Shown here one piece after another: positions 32,591 through 44,261 of a stretch of 64,000 nucleotides of DNA. The DNA is from Spirogloea muscicola (taxonomy: Eukaryota; Streptophyta; Zygnematophyceae; Spirogloeales; Spirogloeaceae), in the NCBI GenBank assembly GCA_009602725.1, contig WELB01000111.1, forward strand, positions 180,942-244,941, read 5' to 3'. The position numbers and the translations under genes are program-made. Each line of letters opens with the position of its first letter. Position 1 is the stretch's first letter. Under the pieces are notes generated by a model. The model searched no databases. It was not told the DNA's origin and saw only the letters and a list, made by a program, of their open reading frames with translations.

Positions 32591-35184
32591 CTACGACAGC
32601 TGCTTCTGAGCAGCCTTTGCTGGGCGAAAGGCAGCAAAGGCAGAAACACCCTCCGAAAACGACACTGCCTCCAGCGCCCTTGCACGGCCAGTGCCACTGC
32701 AGCTTGCGACGGAAACCACATCGCCCCTCAGCATGCCAAAGAGCAAAAGCCTAGCCTTGCCAGCTGCGGCGACACGTTCCACGCTACTGCTCGAAGCAGA
32801 TGGCGGGCGCTTCTTCGGCATCGTGGTGCTGAAGGCTGCCTTCTTAGTTAGTTGCGCCTCGCTGCTCTCAGTAACGACCTCATCACCCTTGCTCAGCTGC
32901 GTGGACAAACTGCTGCCTCCTTCGTCGTCCAGCCTGGGGGAGCTGTTGATGCTGCTGCTGTGTTCCCTTGCAAAGACAAACGAGCGCTGGCTGCTGCTGC
33001 CTGAGCGCAGCATGCTCACGGCGGCAGGCCCCGACGACGACGACGACGAGCAGCGCCCCAAGAAAGACAGCTGCACACACCATACGCAGCGACGAGTCAT
33101 GATGCCAGTGGCTGCCGCAGTCATGGGGCTGGCGTGCGAAGGGAGCAGCACCAGCTGGACAGCCAGACGCGGAACTGGCACCAACCTGGTGACTGGAGTT
33201 GGACGCCAGGTGCAACCCGAAGCAGCGCAGCGCTGTTGGCCGCTGCGTGCAGCCTGAGAGGACAAACGGCACCTCGGAAAAGTCAGCCAGACACACTGTG
33301 GCATTGCTCATAGCTGCGGGTGGTGAGTACCTGGCGCTTGCGCACCAGCCCCATGGCGTGAATGGTCAATGCTGAGGGTCCCCATGCTGCCAGACTATGA
33401 CAGCGACACATTCAGCATCCGCAAGGTGGTCGCACCTGAGGCCGGCAGCTGCTGCCCGCTTTTCGGCGGCCGAGCGTTGGCGCGGGCGAGCAGGCCCAGC
33501 ACCTCTTGCGACGACTCGTCCTCTGCGGGGCTCAGGAACACCGCCTGCTCCTCCTCCTGCCAAGTGGCCCCGCTTGCAAGTAAGCAGCAAGAAGCACTTA
33601 AGACAGCACTTGGTGTTAGCCAACAATGGCTGCGGGAGCCACAGCAGGGGGCTCACCGACTCGAGCAGCGACTGGTGCCGTAGCAGGAGCTCCTCCACTT
33701 CCTCCTCCTGCTCGTTGTCGTCATCGTCTTCGTGATAGCCAGCGAGGGCGGAGAGCCTGCATACACTGTCCCTGTCCGCATTGCGTGCGCGGCAGCTGTT
33801 CTCGTTGACGACGATGCCGGCCTCGCCGGCTGCTCCGCAGCTCTCGGCCTTGCTCGTTGTGTCTTTAGTCTCTCCGCCACTCTCCTGGACTGCCGGCAGC
33901 TCGGCCCTCGCCAAGCGCTGCCGCTTGATGAGGGTCCTCTGCTCCACCTCGTCCGCGAGCAGCGCCCGGATGCCAGCGCCGGGGTCACCCCTGTGTCGCC
34001 GCCGGCGGAACCCTGTGCGGACCTGGTGCAGCATTCCGTCGATTGCTGCGTCGTCCTGCCGCTCCAGCCACTGCTGGTGCACCTCTGCGCGCTTGCGCTG
34101 CGCCTCTTGCACCTGCGCAGCCACCTGCAGGCCCCGCCGAGGACATCAGATGTAGTCGTGGGCATTGCCGGCGAGTCGGCAAGCTGGCTGACTGCCTCTG
34201 GAGGTCACCGCAGCCCACATGTCTTCCACCTTCATACCTCGTCCTCCTCAGAAGCTGCGCCACTGAGCTCCTCGTCGCTGCAACTCTCGCTGCTGCCGTC
34301 GTCCTCCACGTCCTCGTCCTCGGAGCCCGCGACATCGTTGCCGTCCTCGTCCTCCTCCACTGCCGCGTCATCAATCATGCCTCGGGCCAGCATGCTGATG
34401 ACATCTTTGCTTTTACTACTTTTCCGCTGCTGCCGCGGCCGGCTGCGAGGCTCCGCAGTGGCAGCGCCTCTGCAGCGCAGCACGGCACAGGTCTTAGTCG
34501 CGGTGTCAGTGCAGTCAATCCGTGCAGCAATCAACATGACGGGTATGTGCCATTTTCGATGGGGTCAAGAGCACACCGGGCAGCAGCAACTCGGACAGCA
34601 GAACCTTCAGTGAATTGCCAACCGGAACAGAACATACTGAGGCAGTTCATCAGTGATAAAAGGGCTACTTAAGTACAACAAGGGGCATAAGCCCTATGCT
34701 GTAAGTCATCAGATACAACAATGTATATCAAACTAGAAAGGTAGATGATTTTCATATCATCAACAGATTTTAACATAAGCATGGGCTGCTAAGCCAGGCA
34801 GCTTCATTTGTAAGGTGGGCGGAGTTGCGGAGCGGACCTCGTATCGGTCACCGGCAGATTTGGGTCGTCAGGAGAGCTGGGCTCGGCCGTGCTATTGCCG
34901 TCAGTGCCATCGCCGGCCGTCGGCAGCGCCTCAGGCGCCGTGCGGGACGCCACCGCATGCGAAGCTGCGGCTCGCAGCTCGGGCGTTGGATCCGCCGCCG
35001 CCGCCGTGCTGGCCGTCGTCGCCGCAGGCAGACGCTCGGCCTGCGAGGCCACGGCCGCCTCCAGGCCTCCCAGCGGACCCGAAGCCGCTGTCGTCGGCGC
35101 CGCCGCCGCTGTNGCGGCGCACGATCGCGGGAGGCGAAGGAAGGTCAGCCGGGCAATGCAGGAGGCGCCGATTGATGGTAACCA
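32591..35184 (-). CDS. Acidic nuclear-type protein, weakly Claspin/MRC1-like
   Basis: Exons supported by splice sites: upstream part to 34838 (start unclear), 34469-34238, 34124-33657, 33556-33436, and the last 33070-32591 with stop. The 34838/34469 junction keeps phase (AG|A). Content: Ala/Thr-rich N-terminus; strongly acidic block (MIDDAAVEEDEDGNDVAGSE...); a basic helical block (EAQRKRAEVHQQWLERQDDA then GMLHQVRTGFRRRRHRG); acidic block; Ser-rich C-terminus beginning LSFLGR and ending KAAQKQLS. The order and the SFLGR...RSFVF tail remind me of plant Claspin/MRC1-like proteins, fork-protection mediators of the replication checkpoint. That is a weak recollection. At least one exon between 33436 and 33070 is unresolved. 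A single N at 35113 lies in the first part. Confidence 0.5.
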
Positions 35185-35269
35185 TTGTTGGGTTAGGGCT
35201 TCAGGGTTTTGGGCTTAGGCCGCCATGGCTGCGCAGCGCCACGGCCGCCGTAGAAGCTGGCGCTGCCAC

Positions 35270-35483
35270 CTGCGAGCTCGCCCGGACGTCGTCCTCGGAG
35301 CCGCCGAAGGCGCCCAGGACGGTGACGTGCGGTGGGAAGCCCGGGACGCCGTGCTCCGCGCTGCACGCCGCGATGAGCGCGGCCAGCCTCTCGCGCAGCG
35401 GCGAGCCCGTCGGCGGCGTGGCCCACAGCGAGAACTGGTCGACGCGGCGGACCCCGGCCGCCGTCAAGCCCGCGTCCTCGGCG

Positions 35484-35527
<44 letters not shown>

Positions 35528-35608
35528 TTTTGAAAGTTTGAAAAGCGCTGAGCGGCTGGCGCGCCCAGCGGGATGACGAGGCGCAGCGCCATGGTAACTG
35601 ATATGCAT
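35270..35608 (-). CDS. Cyclic phosphodiesterase (2H family), N-terminal half only
   Basis: Minus-strand ATG at 35608 opens a 113-codon exon ending CAG|GTGGCA. After a poly-Ala stretch coded by (GCC)n it reads VDQFSLWATPPTGSPLRERL, AALIAACSAEHGVPGF, PPHVTVLGAFGGSEDDVRA. This matches the start of plant cyclic phosphodiesterase, which opens ADP-ribose 1'',2''-cyclic phosphate made in tRNA splicing. PHVTVLG holds the first of the two HxT motifs of the 2H fold. I find no exon with the second HxT downstream; the next minus-strand coding sequence belongs to the Claspin-like gene. The gene is therefore truncated, chimeric or broken at the assembly join marked by N at 35113. Confidence 0.7.
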
Positions 35609-36219
35609 TAGCTCCTAAGATATGTCAGTCTTGTATAAGTGCCCAACTTAGGGAAGCGCCTGTCGCTTTCCAGGGACGGACGGCTTGCCCGGACAGCGGG
35701 GTGACACGGGGTGACACGTAGGAATACCACACGTGTGAGCCTTAAACTCACACGTGTGGGCTCGACTAGCTTGACGGACACCTTCGTGCCGGGACCCACT
35801 GTGCTCCGTGTGGTTGTGTATTCTTTCCTTATCAATAAGGAGGGGGCCAGTGGGCATAAGCTGACTCACTCCAACAGGGGCCACCGATTCTCAATGGGCG
35901 AGTACTTTCTCACCGAGCTCCTCTCGCCCACTGCTCTTCCTCGCTTGCCAGCACCCACGCCACCTTGTGTCGCTCCGGGCCTGCTTCTCTCCAGAGCCTG
36001 CCGCCGTCACTGCCATCGGCAAGTAGGCGAGGAAGGAGCGCGGCGCTCCCTTCAAAAGCGCCGCTTCTCCAGCTTCTTTGTCGCCTGAGCCCCAACCGAG
36101 TGACGCTAATACTCCGGGTCCTGTGTGTTCGTTTAGCCCTGATAAAGCACTAACAACTAGCCTTCCTAAATAGGCTATGGGCCCACCGGCCGCAGCAGCG
36201 CTTCACACGGGAAACCCGC
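35609..36219. other. Intergenic with G-box palindrome and a retrotransposon tail
   Basis: Holds a perfect inverted repeat at 35727-35759 (separate entry). At 35887-35915 lies TTCTCAATGGGCGAG followed by TACTTTCT, the end of the retrotransposon 3' tail without its hairpin. No gene seen. Confidence 0.5.
35727..35759. repeat. 13-bp perfect inverted repeat with two ACACGTGT cores
   Basis: CCACACGTGTGAG (35727-35739) and CTCACACGTGTGG (35747-35759), separated by 7 bases. Each arm contains CACGTG, the G-box core bound by bZIP and bHLH factors in plants. It could be a paired binding site or a terminal piece of a mobile element. Confidence 0.7.
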
Positions 36220-36224
36220 TCAGC

Positions 36225-36715
36225 TCCATCCAAGCAGTCATTATCAAACTTGGTGGGTGAACTCTTCCTTGTGGAGTCTCCAAGTGAAGACTGTGCTGCA
36301 AGCTATTGGTCTTCGAGAGTTGGTTGATGGTAGTCTTTAACAGCCTGTGAACATCGCCAAGATTGCGGAGTATGGATTATCAGGCTAGTGCAGTGATTGT
36401 TCTCAACATAGAGCATAATAAACTGCATCATATTGAGCTGTTAGACACTGCGAAGGCCTGTTGGGATAGACTCGTAGAGCTCTACCAGCCTAGATGTCCA
36501 GCTAATGAGATGTTCCCTTCAGAGGACTACTTGGGCTGCGGATGACAGGGGGAGCCTCCTTACTGACCCATGTAGATGCTATGAAAGTCTAGGAAGTCAA
36601 CTTGCCGTCATAGGCAGTCCGGTTTCAGTTGAACGCATGGCCTCATGTCTGCTGTCTAGCTTGCCTTATTCCTTGTTGCTGGTAAGTGACCTCCCTTGAA
36701 GGAGAACCAGCTCCT
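36225..36715 (+). pseudogene. Copia-type gag (UBN2) fragment, plus strand
   Basis: Broken frames read SLWSLQVKTVLQAIGLRELV, DYQASAVIVLNIEHNKLHHI, ELLDTAKACWDRLVELYQPR, then LLTHVDAMKVLGSQLAVIGS and ERMASCLLSSLPYS. This is the UBN2/DUF4219-type Gag of Ty1/copia LTR retrotransposons. Frameshifts and stops show it is dead. No protease, integrase, RT or LTR is visible nearby. Confidence 0.8.
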
Positions 36716-36729
36716 TCGATCTTACACGT

Positions 36730-37005
36730 CATATCCAGGCTTTTGTTGGAAGAGGCTAAGCGGAAGGAGAAGGAGGCAAGCTAGACAGTAGATATGAGGC
36801 CATTCATTTATCTGAAATCGGACAGCCTATGACGGCAAGTTGATATCCTAGACTTTTGATAGCATCTACATCGGTCAGTAAGGAGGCTCCCTGCTGTCAT
36901 AGGCAAGTCGGTTTCAGATAGACACATGGCCTAATATTTGCTGTCTAGCTTGCCTCCTTCCTATTAGCTGGTAGTGACCTCCCTTAAAGGAAAATCTGAA
37001 TAAAA
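36730..37005. repeat. Short inverted copia gag pieces
   Basis: 36730-36905 is a minus-strand piece of the same gag region (the SLTDVDAIKS / LAVIGCPIS part). 36890-37005 returns to the plus strand (ASQFQIDTW..., TAVCCLACLL region). The pieces face each other around 36890, making a local inverted repeat. Confidence 0.6.
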
Positions 37006-37009
37006 CGTG

Positions 37010-37230
37010 TTTTTGAATCAAACGAAGGCCAAATGGCCAAGTACAAAGGCAAGCACATCTGAAGACCTACATAAGCCTACACAGATTGACCCGCTCGGTA
37101 ATTACGGGTCAATACAATAAGATCGTAATCAATGCCTGAATACTAGATGGCAGATACGAAGCCTTTCTGCCACCAACTAGAGCTCGCCCAGCTTTCTGGT
37201 GCAAAGCTTTAGCCTGAGCAAAGGGAGAGA
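37010..37230 (-). repeat. Dispersed repeat family DR1, copy 1
   Basis: Shares with four other places the order GGCCAAATGGCCAAGTAC, ACACA, TGACCCGCTCGGTAATTACG GGTCA (hairpin about 37086-37110), GATGCCTGAATACTAGATG, CTGCCACCAACTAGAGCTCG, CAGCTTTCTGGTG. This copy is short and lies between the copia pieces. Confidence 0.75.
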
Positions 37231-37254
37231 ACCGGCCCTTCGCCAGCCCTTCGC

Positions 37255-37690
37255 TCTCACAAGTCATATTCAGGCTTTTATTGGAAGAGACTAGGCAAAA
37301 GGAGGAGGCAAGCTAGACAGCAAATATAAGGCCATGTTTACTGAATCAGACTGCCTATGACGGCAGATTGATTCCTAGACTTTACATAGCATCTATATCG
37401 GTCAGTGAGGATGCTCCCTCTGTCATCAGCCTAAGTAGTATTCTGAAGAGAAACATCTCATTTGCTAAGAATCTAGGCTCGTAGAGCTCTATGAGCCTGT
37501 CCAAACAGGCCTTCGCATTGTCCAACAGCTCAATATAATGCAGTTGATGGTGTTCTACGTTGAGAACAATCACTGCTTAGCCTGATAATCCATACTCCGC
37601 CATACTGGGGATGTGTTCACAGGCTGTAAAACTACCATCAACCAACTCCCAAGCCCAACAGCTTGCAGCACAGTCCTAACTTTGAAACTC
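37255..37690 (-). pseudogene. Copia-type gag (UBN2) fragment, minus strand
   Basis: From 37573 down the minus strand reads MIVLNVEHHQLHYIELLDNA, KACLDRLIELYEPRFLANEM, FLFRILLRLMTEGASSLTDI, DAM. It matches the plus-strand fragment at 36363-36600. Frame breaks occur at both ends. With the plus copy it forms an inverted pair about 0.7 kb apart. Confidence 0.8.
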
Positions 37691-38109
37691 CACGCATAGC
37701 CCTACTCCGTCCGACGGTTTTTCACGTTCCGTCACCGTCCCCGGGCCCCAGCCGGCGCGCCGCTAACCCACCGGTTTGAGGGGGCTGCGGGCGGCGGCGA
37801 TTTCTGGAGAGGCTCCCTTGCCCGCAGTTGTTCGATGGCTCCATCGGGAGGTCTGCTATGACCCCAGTTGGCGAGGGGCTTGTCAAGAGCGGTGCCGCCC
37901 CAGCGCCGTCGATTGGCTCGGATCGAACGCCTCTCAGCTGGCGAAGCGCGGCCCCGTTATAGTCGCCATCGGACGGCAAGCGGCCCGCGACTGCCCAGCG
38001 AGGAGCAGCTGCCACACCCGGGCAGACCAGGCCAGCTCGCTCGCCGCGGCGCCGCTGCCGCCGCCGCCGCCGCCGCTCGCCGCCCTGGTCAGCCCCTCCT
38101 CGCCNCGCC
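37691..38109. other. Upstream region of the sterol reductase gene
   Basis: GC-rich, no supported gene. It likely includes the promoter and 5' UTR of the plus-strand gene starting at 38110. A single N at 38105 is 5 bases before the ATG. Confidence 0.4.
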
Positions 38110-41100
38110 ATGGATCCAACGGGCAGCGGCCTCCTGCGGCCGCTGCGCGCGAAGAAGCCGCGGGGCTGGGTGGATTTCCTGGTGCAGTTCCGGTGGATCA
38201 TCGTCATTCCCGTCGTGCTGCCCATGTCGTTCGCGTTCGAGTGCTGGAAGGCCTTCTGGGACTGGCGGTCCTCCATCAAGTCCTATGCGCAGCGCGAGAA
38301 GGACCACCAGGTCGCCTTCCTCAGCACCTGCGCCTTTTCGACGCTGCAGCACGCCAGCTCAAACCGCAGGGGTTGCAGGTCTCAGTCCCGAGCTCGCAGC
38401 GCCCCAGGCACAGGGCTGGAGGAGACCTCTTGCCGCTCTGCGTCGTCTGGCTGCCAGTCAGCCTGTCGCTGCTTCACAGCTGCCTTCAAGTTCTCGTGTT
38501 ATTTGTCATCGAGCTGGCTGCAGTCAAATACCTGCCAACGCTGTCTAAGATACTGGCCGCGGGAATTCATTTAAGAAGATCAGACACAGTGAGGATTGGA
38601 GTGAATCTAAGAGCAATAAAAGCGCGGCAGTCATTGAGTGCACCTTTGTTTTGCACCTTGTTGGCCGCTCTCGTTGCTCTGTCCAGCTCCTCTAGGTCTG
38701 CAGGCAAAGTGATTTAGTGGACCGTGCCCTTCCTGGCTATGCACCGCCCCATCTTCGTGAAACGGCAAGTGCGGGCCCGGCTTTGTCGTTGGCTCTTGCT
38801 CTGCACTCATCATTGGCAGCCCTCCTGAGCACTCTGGGGCACAGGTCATGGTGGAGAAGGTCATCAAGCGGTTGAGGCAGCGAGATCCGAAGAAGGACGG
38901 TCTTGTCTGCAGCGCCAGGAAGCCCTGGCTTGCTGTTGCCATGCGGAACTCCGACTACAAACGTGCCCGCCGCTTTGAGGTGGACCTTAACGACTTCTGC
39001 CAGGTGAGCTGATTGTGCTGATGCTGATTGTGCCACTCAAAGGCTGAGGTGCATGCTGAGCTCTGGTAGAAGCTGCAAAGGTGCAGGCATTTGCAAGCAA
39101 CAGAGCCTTTGCTGGGAGTTGCTCAGCTATTGCCACGTTGCTACACAGATCGTTTCCTTGTTCCTTAACTATGCCTCACTGATCAGGTTGACTCGTGTCT
39201 TCATTTGTGGCTGAACGTGCATGCATATCAATTGTAACCTGGTGATATATAGATTCTGAATGTGGACACCGTCAACCTGGTTGCTCGAGTTGAGCCGTTG
39301 GTGAGCATGGGACAGCTCAGCAAGGTGACAGTGCCCCTCGGATGCGCTCTGGCAGTTGTCCCAGGTACGGTCTGAGCCAAGCCCCACCTCATCTAGAATA
39401 ACTTGTTGTACTCTTGGGGGCCTAATTTTAAATGTACTGAGTCTCACTTGATAAGTACATGACATCTGTAGCAAGCGGATTGGTCACCAATCAAGGCTCG
39501 TGACCTTGCTGCTTTCTCGCTGCTTAACCTATCCTATGTCCGGTTGCCCTTCCAGAACTTGATGATTTGACCATCGGGGGATTAATCAATGGCTACGGTA
39601 TTGAGGGGAGCTCACACATCTACGGGCTGTTCACAGGTAAAAGCTTGCATGCAGACCACGTGAAGCATTGGGCATTTCTAAAGCTCATGACTGGATGTCC
39701 ATGTGCCAATAATTCCTGCACGTTTGGTTGGCTTTTCAGACTCTGTCATTGCTTATGAGATAGTTTTAGCGGATGGAAGACTTGTGCGAGCTACCAAGGA
39801 CAATGAGTTCGCCGATCTTTTCTACGCCATCCCATGGTCGCAGGTGTTGGTCTTTTTCTCATTTGATGGCCTGACTTTACGCATCCAGCAAGGAATGTGT
39901 AGTATGCTGCGGTAGATATCTTAGTTACTACATGATTGTCCAACATTCACCACTCTGTTCTAACTTTGTCCATCTTCATCACAATGACAGGGGACTCTGG
40001 GCTTTCTGGTTGCTGCAGAGATCAAGATGATCAGTGTCAAGCCTTACATGAAGCTGACTTACACACCTGTGAGGAGCAGTCTGCGAGAAATGTCGCAGGC
40101 CTACATCGAATCATTCTGTCCCCGTGACAGGGATCAGGACAACCCTGCCAAGGCAAGCATGTGTCTCAGTTGCGGATTCTATGTACTTGTAGCAAGTGAT
40201 CTTTGATGCTGACAGCAGAAGTCTCTGACCTGCTTCTGCCTGCCAGAACAAGAGGCTCTAGATTGGAACATTGCTTTTTTGGATTCAAATCTCCTGTGTC
40301 TATGAATTGATGCAGGTCATCAATTTGGATACCACCTTGCGCAGGTTCCTGACTTTGTGGAGGGCATGATCTACACGGCCACTGAAGGGGTGATGATGAC
40401 AGGCAGATATGCAAGCACAGCCGAGGCCAAGCAGAGGGGTAACAAGATCAACAGCTGCGGATGGTGGTGGAAGCCGTGGTTTTATCAGCATGCCGCCACC
40501 GCGCTCAAGGTAGCAGCTCGTATTCGTCTAGGTTTTGATATTGCTTGATCTTGTTTTTCCATCATGACCTGTATGCACGTGTGCTACTGAAAAGGGAACT
40601 TTTAATTGAGTTGGCATGGTTTTGGTTTGCTGTCTGGGATTGGCTCATGGGACTCTTCGGACTGGCAGAGAGGGGAATTTGTTGAGTATATACCTACGCG
40701 GCAGTATTACCATCGCCATACCAGGTGCAAGGAGTCTCAGCCCAGTAGTCTTAGCCTGATGCATATTGTGCACTCAAATCTACAAGGTGCTGAAGTCGAT
40801 TTGCTGAGCAGAACCCGTTAATCCAGCATGCTGCTGCATGACGTATAAGAACCTGCACCTTGTCCTGTGCACTGTAACACTGTAAACTTGATTAGTCATA
40901 TGCCTGTGTGCTCCTTGGCCTTTATCCAGTTTGTCAGATTATATTGATTTCTCGTCCTTCAAGCACCAGAAGGTCAACAAGGTATTCATGCCTGACCAGC
41001 AAGAATGCCTGCAGGTCCTTATACTGGGAGGGCAAGTTGATTTTGCCTATGGGTGACAATTTTCTCTTCCGCCTCTTCCTTGGTTGGATGATGCCTCCTA

Positions 41101-42510
41101 AGGTCTCCTTTCTCAAGCTCACGCAGGTACTACACATGCACGCCGAGGATAGACATCAGCAGACTTTAGTGACAAGCATGAACAGAAGGCTGAAGACGTC
41201 CAATCAGCTCATTGATGTCCCAAACTCTATCCGGAAGTATACTTGAAGATGTTGCACCCATTCATCAAGGACAGCTTACTTGGCTTGGTCTGAAAGACGG
41301 ACAATGGATGTTGTACAACAAGGGCTTGCTAGCTTGCTTGCTAACTTACATGTGGTACATCGGCAATGATACAGGGAGAGGCCATTAGGAATTACTATCA
41401 TGAGCGTCATATGTGCCAAGATCTACTGGTTCCCATATACAAGATTGCTGATGCACTTGAATTTTGTGACCGCGAATATGAGGTACTAAAGAGCTCAGCA
41501 GCAATTGACGATGTTATGTTACACTTAGGTCTCGAGACTCTCGTTTCCTTAATGCATGCAAGATGTGTGAAGAGCACTTCTAAATGCTCATGTTGTAGAG
41601 ATTCTCACAGGTTTATACAGGTTAATATTGGAATCTCGTGACTGCCATAGAGACACTGAAACATATAATCTCTGATTTGAGGGAGCAGCTTGCAAGCTGC
41701 TCTCAACCCAGTGTGAACCAGCATATATGTGTATCTTACCTGCTCAGACGTTTCACATTGGTTGTTTGCAGGTCTACCCCATATGGCTATGCCCTCACAG
41801 GCTCTTCAAAACACCGATAAGGGGACTGATTGGTCCCGAGCCAGACTTTGAGAAGCACAACAGACAGGGTGATACGAAGTACGCACAAATGTGGACAGAC
41901 ATTGGAGTTTATTATGCTCCAGGACCCGTTTTGAGAGGAGAAGAATATGATGGCTGTGCTGCAGTAGACCGCATGGAGCAGTTCCTCATTGATTCTCACT
42001 CCTTCCAGGTACTTTACGCGCCTTGCATGGACAGGCATTTATTCTAGTGTACTACTCAAATGCAGTCTCCACGCTTGGTTGCCTCATGGGTAAGTCCATG
42101 ACTGGATTGGTTCATACATGCTGTGATTTGGGTTGCAGGCCCTATATGCAGTTACAGAGCTGAGCGAGCGCGACTTTTGGCGGATGTTCAATATTCAGCT
42201 CTATGCTAGCTGCCGGGAAAAATACAATGCTGTCGGCACATTCATGGGCATCTATTACAAGTCTAAAAAGGGCAAAAAGACCGAAGCTGAGGTCCTCCAA
42301 GAGGAGCAGAAGGTATCACCACTCTATCTACTGACATGGACGGCTTGCAGAAGATTGAGGAAGCGAAGGGATAGAGCAGTTGGAAGTGTATCCTAAGATG
42401 TCTATTGCTTCTCTGCATCCTGTGAGTATCCTCCATAAGTTTTCCCCACGTGGCTGCAGGTGCGGGAGGTTACCTTTGGGGAAGCAGATAAGCCTCTTCT
42501 TGAGGTGTAG
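38110..42510 (+). CDS. DWF1: Delta(24)-sterol reductase, DWARF1/DIMINUTO type
   Basis: Complete: 13 exons in consistent phase, 573 residues: 38110-38310, 38845-39003, 39253-39364, 39556-39636, 39740-39843, 39991-40152, 40345-40509, 40669-40724, 41015-41126, 41375-41482, 41772-42008, 42139-42312, 42460-42510. Close to the usual length of about 560. An N-terminal membrane segment ([15 protein letters not shown]) precedes the FAD-binding part ([60 protein letters not shown]). Then come [44 protein letters not shown] and [20 protein letters not shown], all family hallmarks. The ER enzyme isomerises and reduces the C24 side-chain double bond of sterols. Intron 6 has a GC donor (AAG|GCAAGC). The flanks are retroelement debris but the gene looks intact. 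Confidence 0.95.
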
Positions 42511-43370
42511 GCCACCACTTCTGCAGCCACAAACTTTGTTAGATCTAGGAGGCGCTGCAAGATGTGCATTACCTTTTAGTATTATGCACAGCTCCTAGTC
42601 ACACCCTGATGTCAATTTTGTGGTGTGATTCACCATAGAGTTAAGAGTATTCTTTCATTATAGAGGACCACACAAGATGGACATCAGGCAGACTGGTGCA
42701 GGCTAGAGAGCCCCCCACGACAATCGTCAGTGGCCCTACCCTTTCTTTCATTGCATAAGCTCACCCTTTCTAGGCATTGAGCACGTCCAACCACATCCAT
42801 ATACAGAACTCCCCTGTCAAAGCTGCTGGGCTGTCACTTGAGCAGGCCCAGTCAAGGCCTAGCCTTGCCACTCTTCTCATCCCTCATGCAGAGCTTGCCA
42901 CAGGCTTGCATGCGTAACTGCGCCGCGAGGAGTCTATTCGTATCTAGTCAAATTATGCAGCCGCACGCTGGACCTCCTGTGCTATGTCAAGTAATCTGAA
43001 ACTCGAGCAACAAGACAGCAGCGCCTTTCCAAGGCCTCCAAAGCATTGCCATGTTATGCGTGACCACGCACACTTGCTGATGATGCTGACTGAGGCTTTT
43101 CAAGCGCCAGTGTGGTGCCTGCACCCTCTCCAGAGCTGGTGGAGTGGGCAAGTTGCAGTGCCAGCCTCCCAACAGCCCCAAACTGTATGCTTCGGCAATC
43201 TGGCTGGCTGACTGCTCACAGAGATTGCTCATTTGGAGGAACCATTTTGCTTCTCTCGAGCCTATGTTATACAGACCTCTCACTGTAAAACGTTACCGCA
43301 TCCTTCCGGAAGAGCTACTCTCTCTGGCGCCCTTGCCACTCCTTCCTTCGATCTTCCACCTTGACCTTGT
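42511..43370. other. Intergenic, nothing recognised
   Basis: 3' flank of the sterol reductase gene. No exon, RNA gene or clear repeat seen. Confidence 0.45.
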
Positions 43371-43980
43371 CCTGCTTTTGTTGGGCTGGCCTTGCATACC
43401 CCTCAGCCCTTTGTGCGCTAATAGGAGCTACTTCATTTCTCTGGCTTCTGTTGGACCCAAGATGGCCCGGATTTCCCACAGATCAACGAATCTCCTAATA
43501 GGTGGTGCTACTTGTGAGAGGCCTGCCCAACCTAGATTGGTCTGCCAGCCCCTCTCTTCTATTTTTGAGCTCTTTCGTTCTTGTTAGCTGTTCCAACAAG
43601 GGCGATGGCCTGTGTAAGGCCAGCCCAAATGGTACCGGGAAAACACTGGACAAAGGGACAGAGGAACTCGTCGTCTTGAACAATCTGTATGCACCTGGCT
43701 GGCTTGTACAGCTGCTCTATTTCATTCTCGATGCAGCGGTCCCTTGCCTTCGCGGTTCACTTGCGCGCAGGCCGAGCTTTGGCGGCGGCCTCCGGCTTCC
43801 GTCAGGGCGACGTCTTTCCGCCAGCTACTCAGACTTGCATGTCCTGACTAGAGGTTACTGAGCGTTCCCTGGCTGATGTCTTGGTCCTAGTCGTTCGCAC
43901 TCAGGCTCCCTCAGACCTTGTCCATTCCTTTGGGCTGGCCTTTCCCAGCCACCAGTCAATCTGGCCGCGCTTCGTTTTTT
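43371..43980 (+). mobile_element. Cluster of truncated RLE retrotransposon ends
   Basis: At 43375-43410 and 43545-43565 lie decayed hairpin tails. 43735-43861 is a frameshifted C-terminus ending SASYSDLHVLTRGY, stop, like the full-length element (subfamily A). 43893-43977 is a tail unit (GACCTTGTCCATTCCTTTGG, GGCTGGCCTTTCCCAGCC, AATCTGGCCGCGCTTC) nearly identical to 22265-22348. Confidence 0.75.
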
Positions 43981-44261
43981 TGATTTGTTTTTCTTTCCTA
44001 TTTAGTCCAGCGACCGCACTCCTTGGCTTCGGGGCTTACACCCAGGCTGGGCATCCATGAGCAGTGCCGTCGCCGCCGCTGCTGTCCTCGGCGAGGGTCA
44101 GGCGCAACCAGGGAGCCCGCCATTGCGAGGGCCTTCAGCAGCGGTGCAAGGATCCAGGCGTGGCGCTGGCGGCTGCGGCAGCCGGTAGCCGGCAGCGTGC
44201 TGGTGGCTTGGGAGGAGGCTGCTACGCCACCACCGCCGCCGCCGGCGACGGCGGCACGGTC

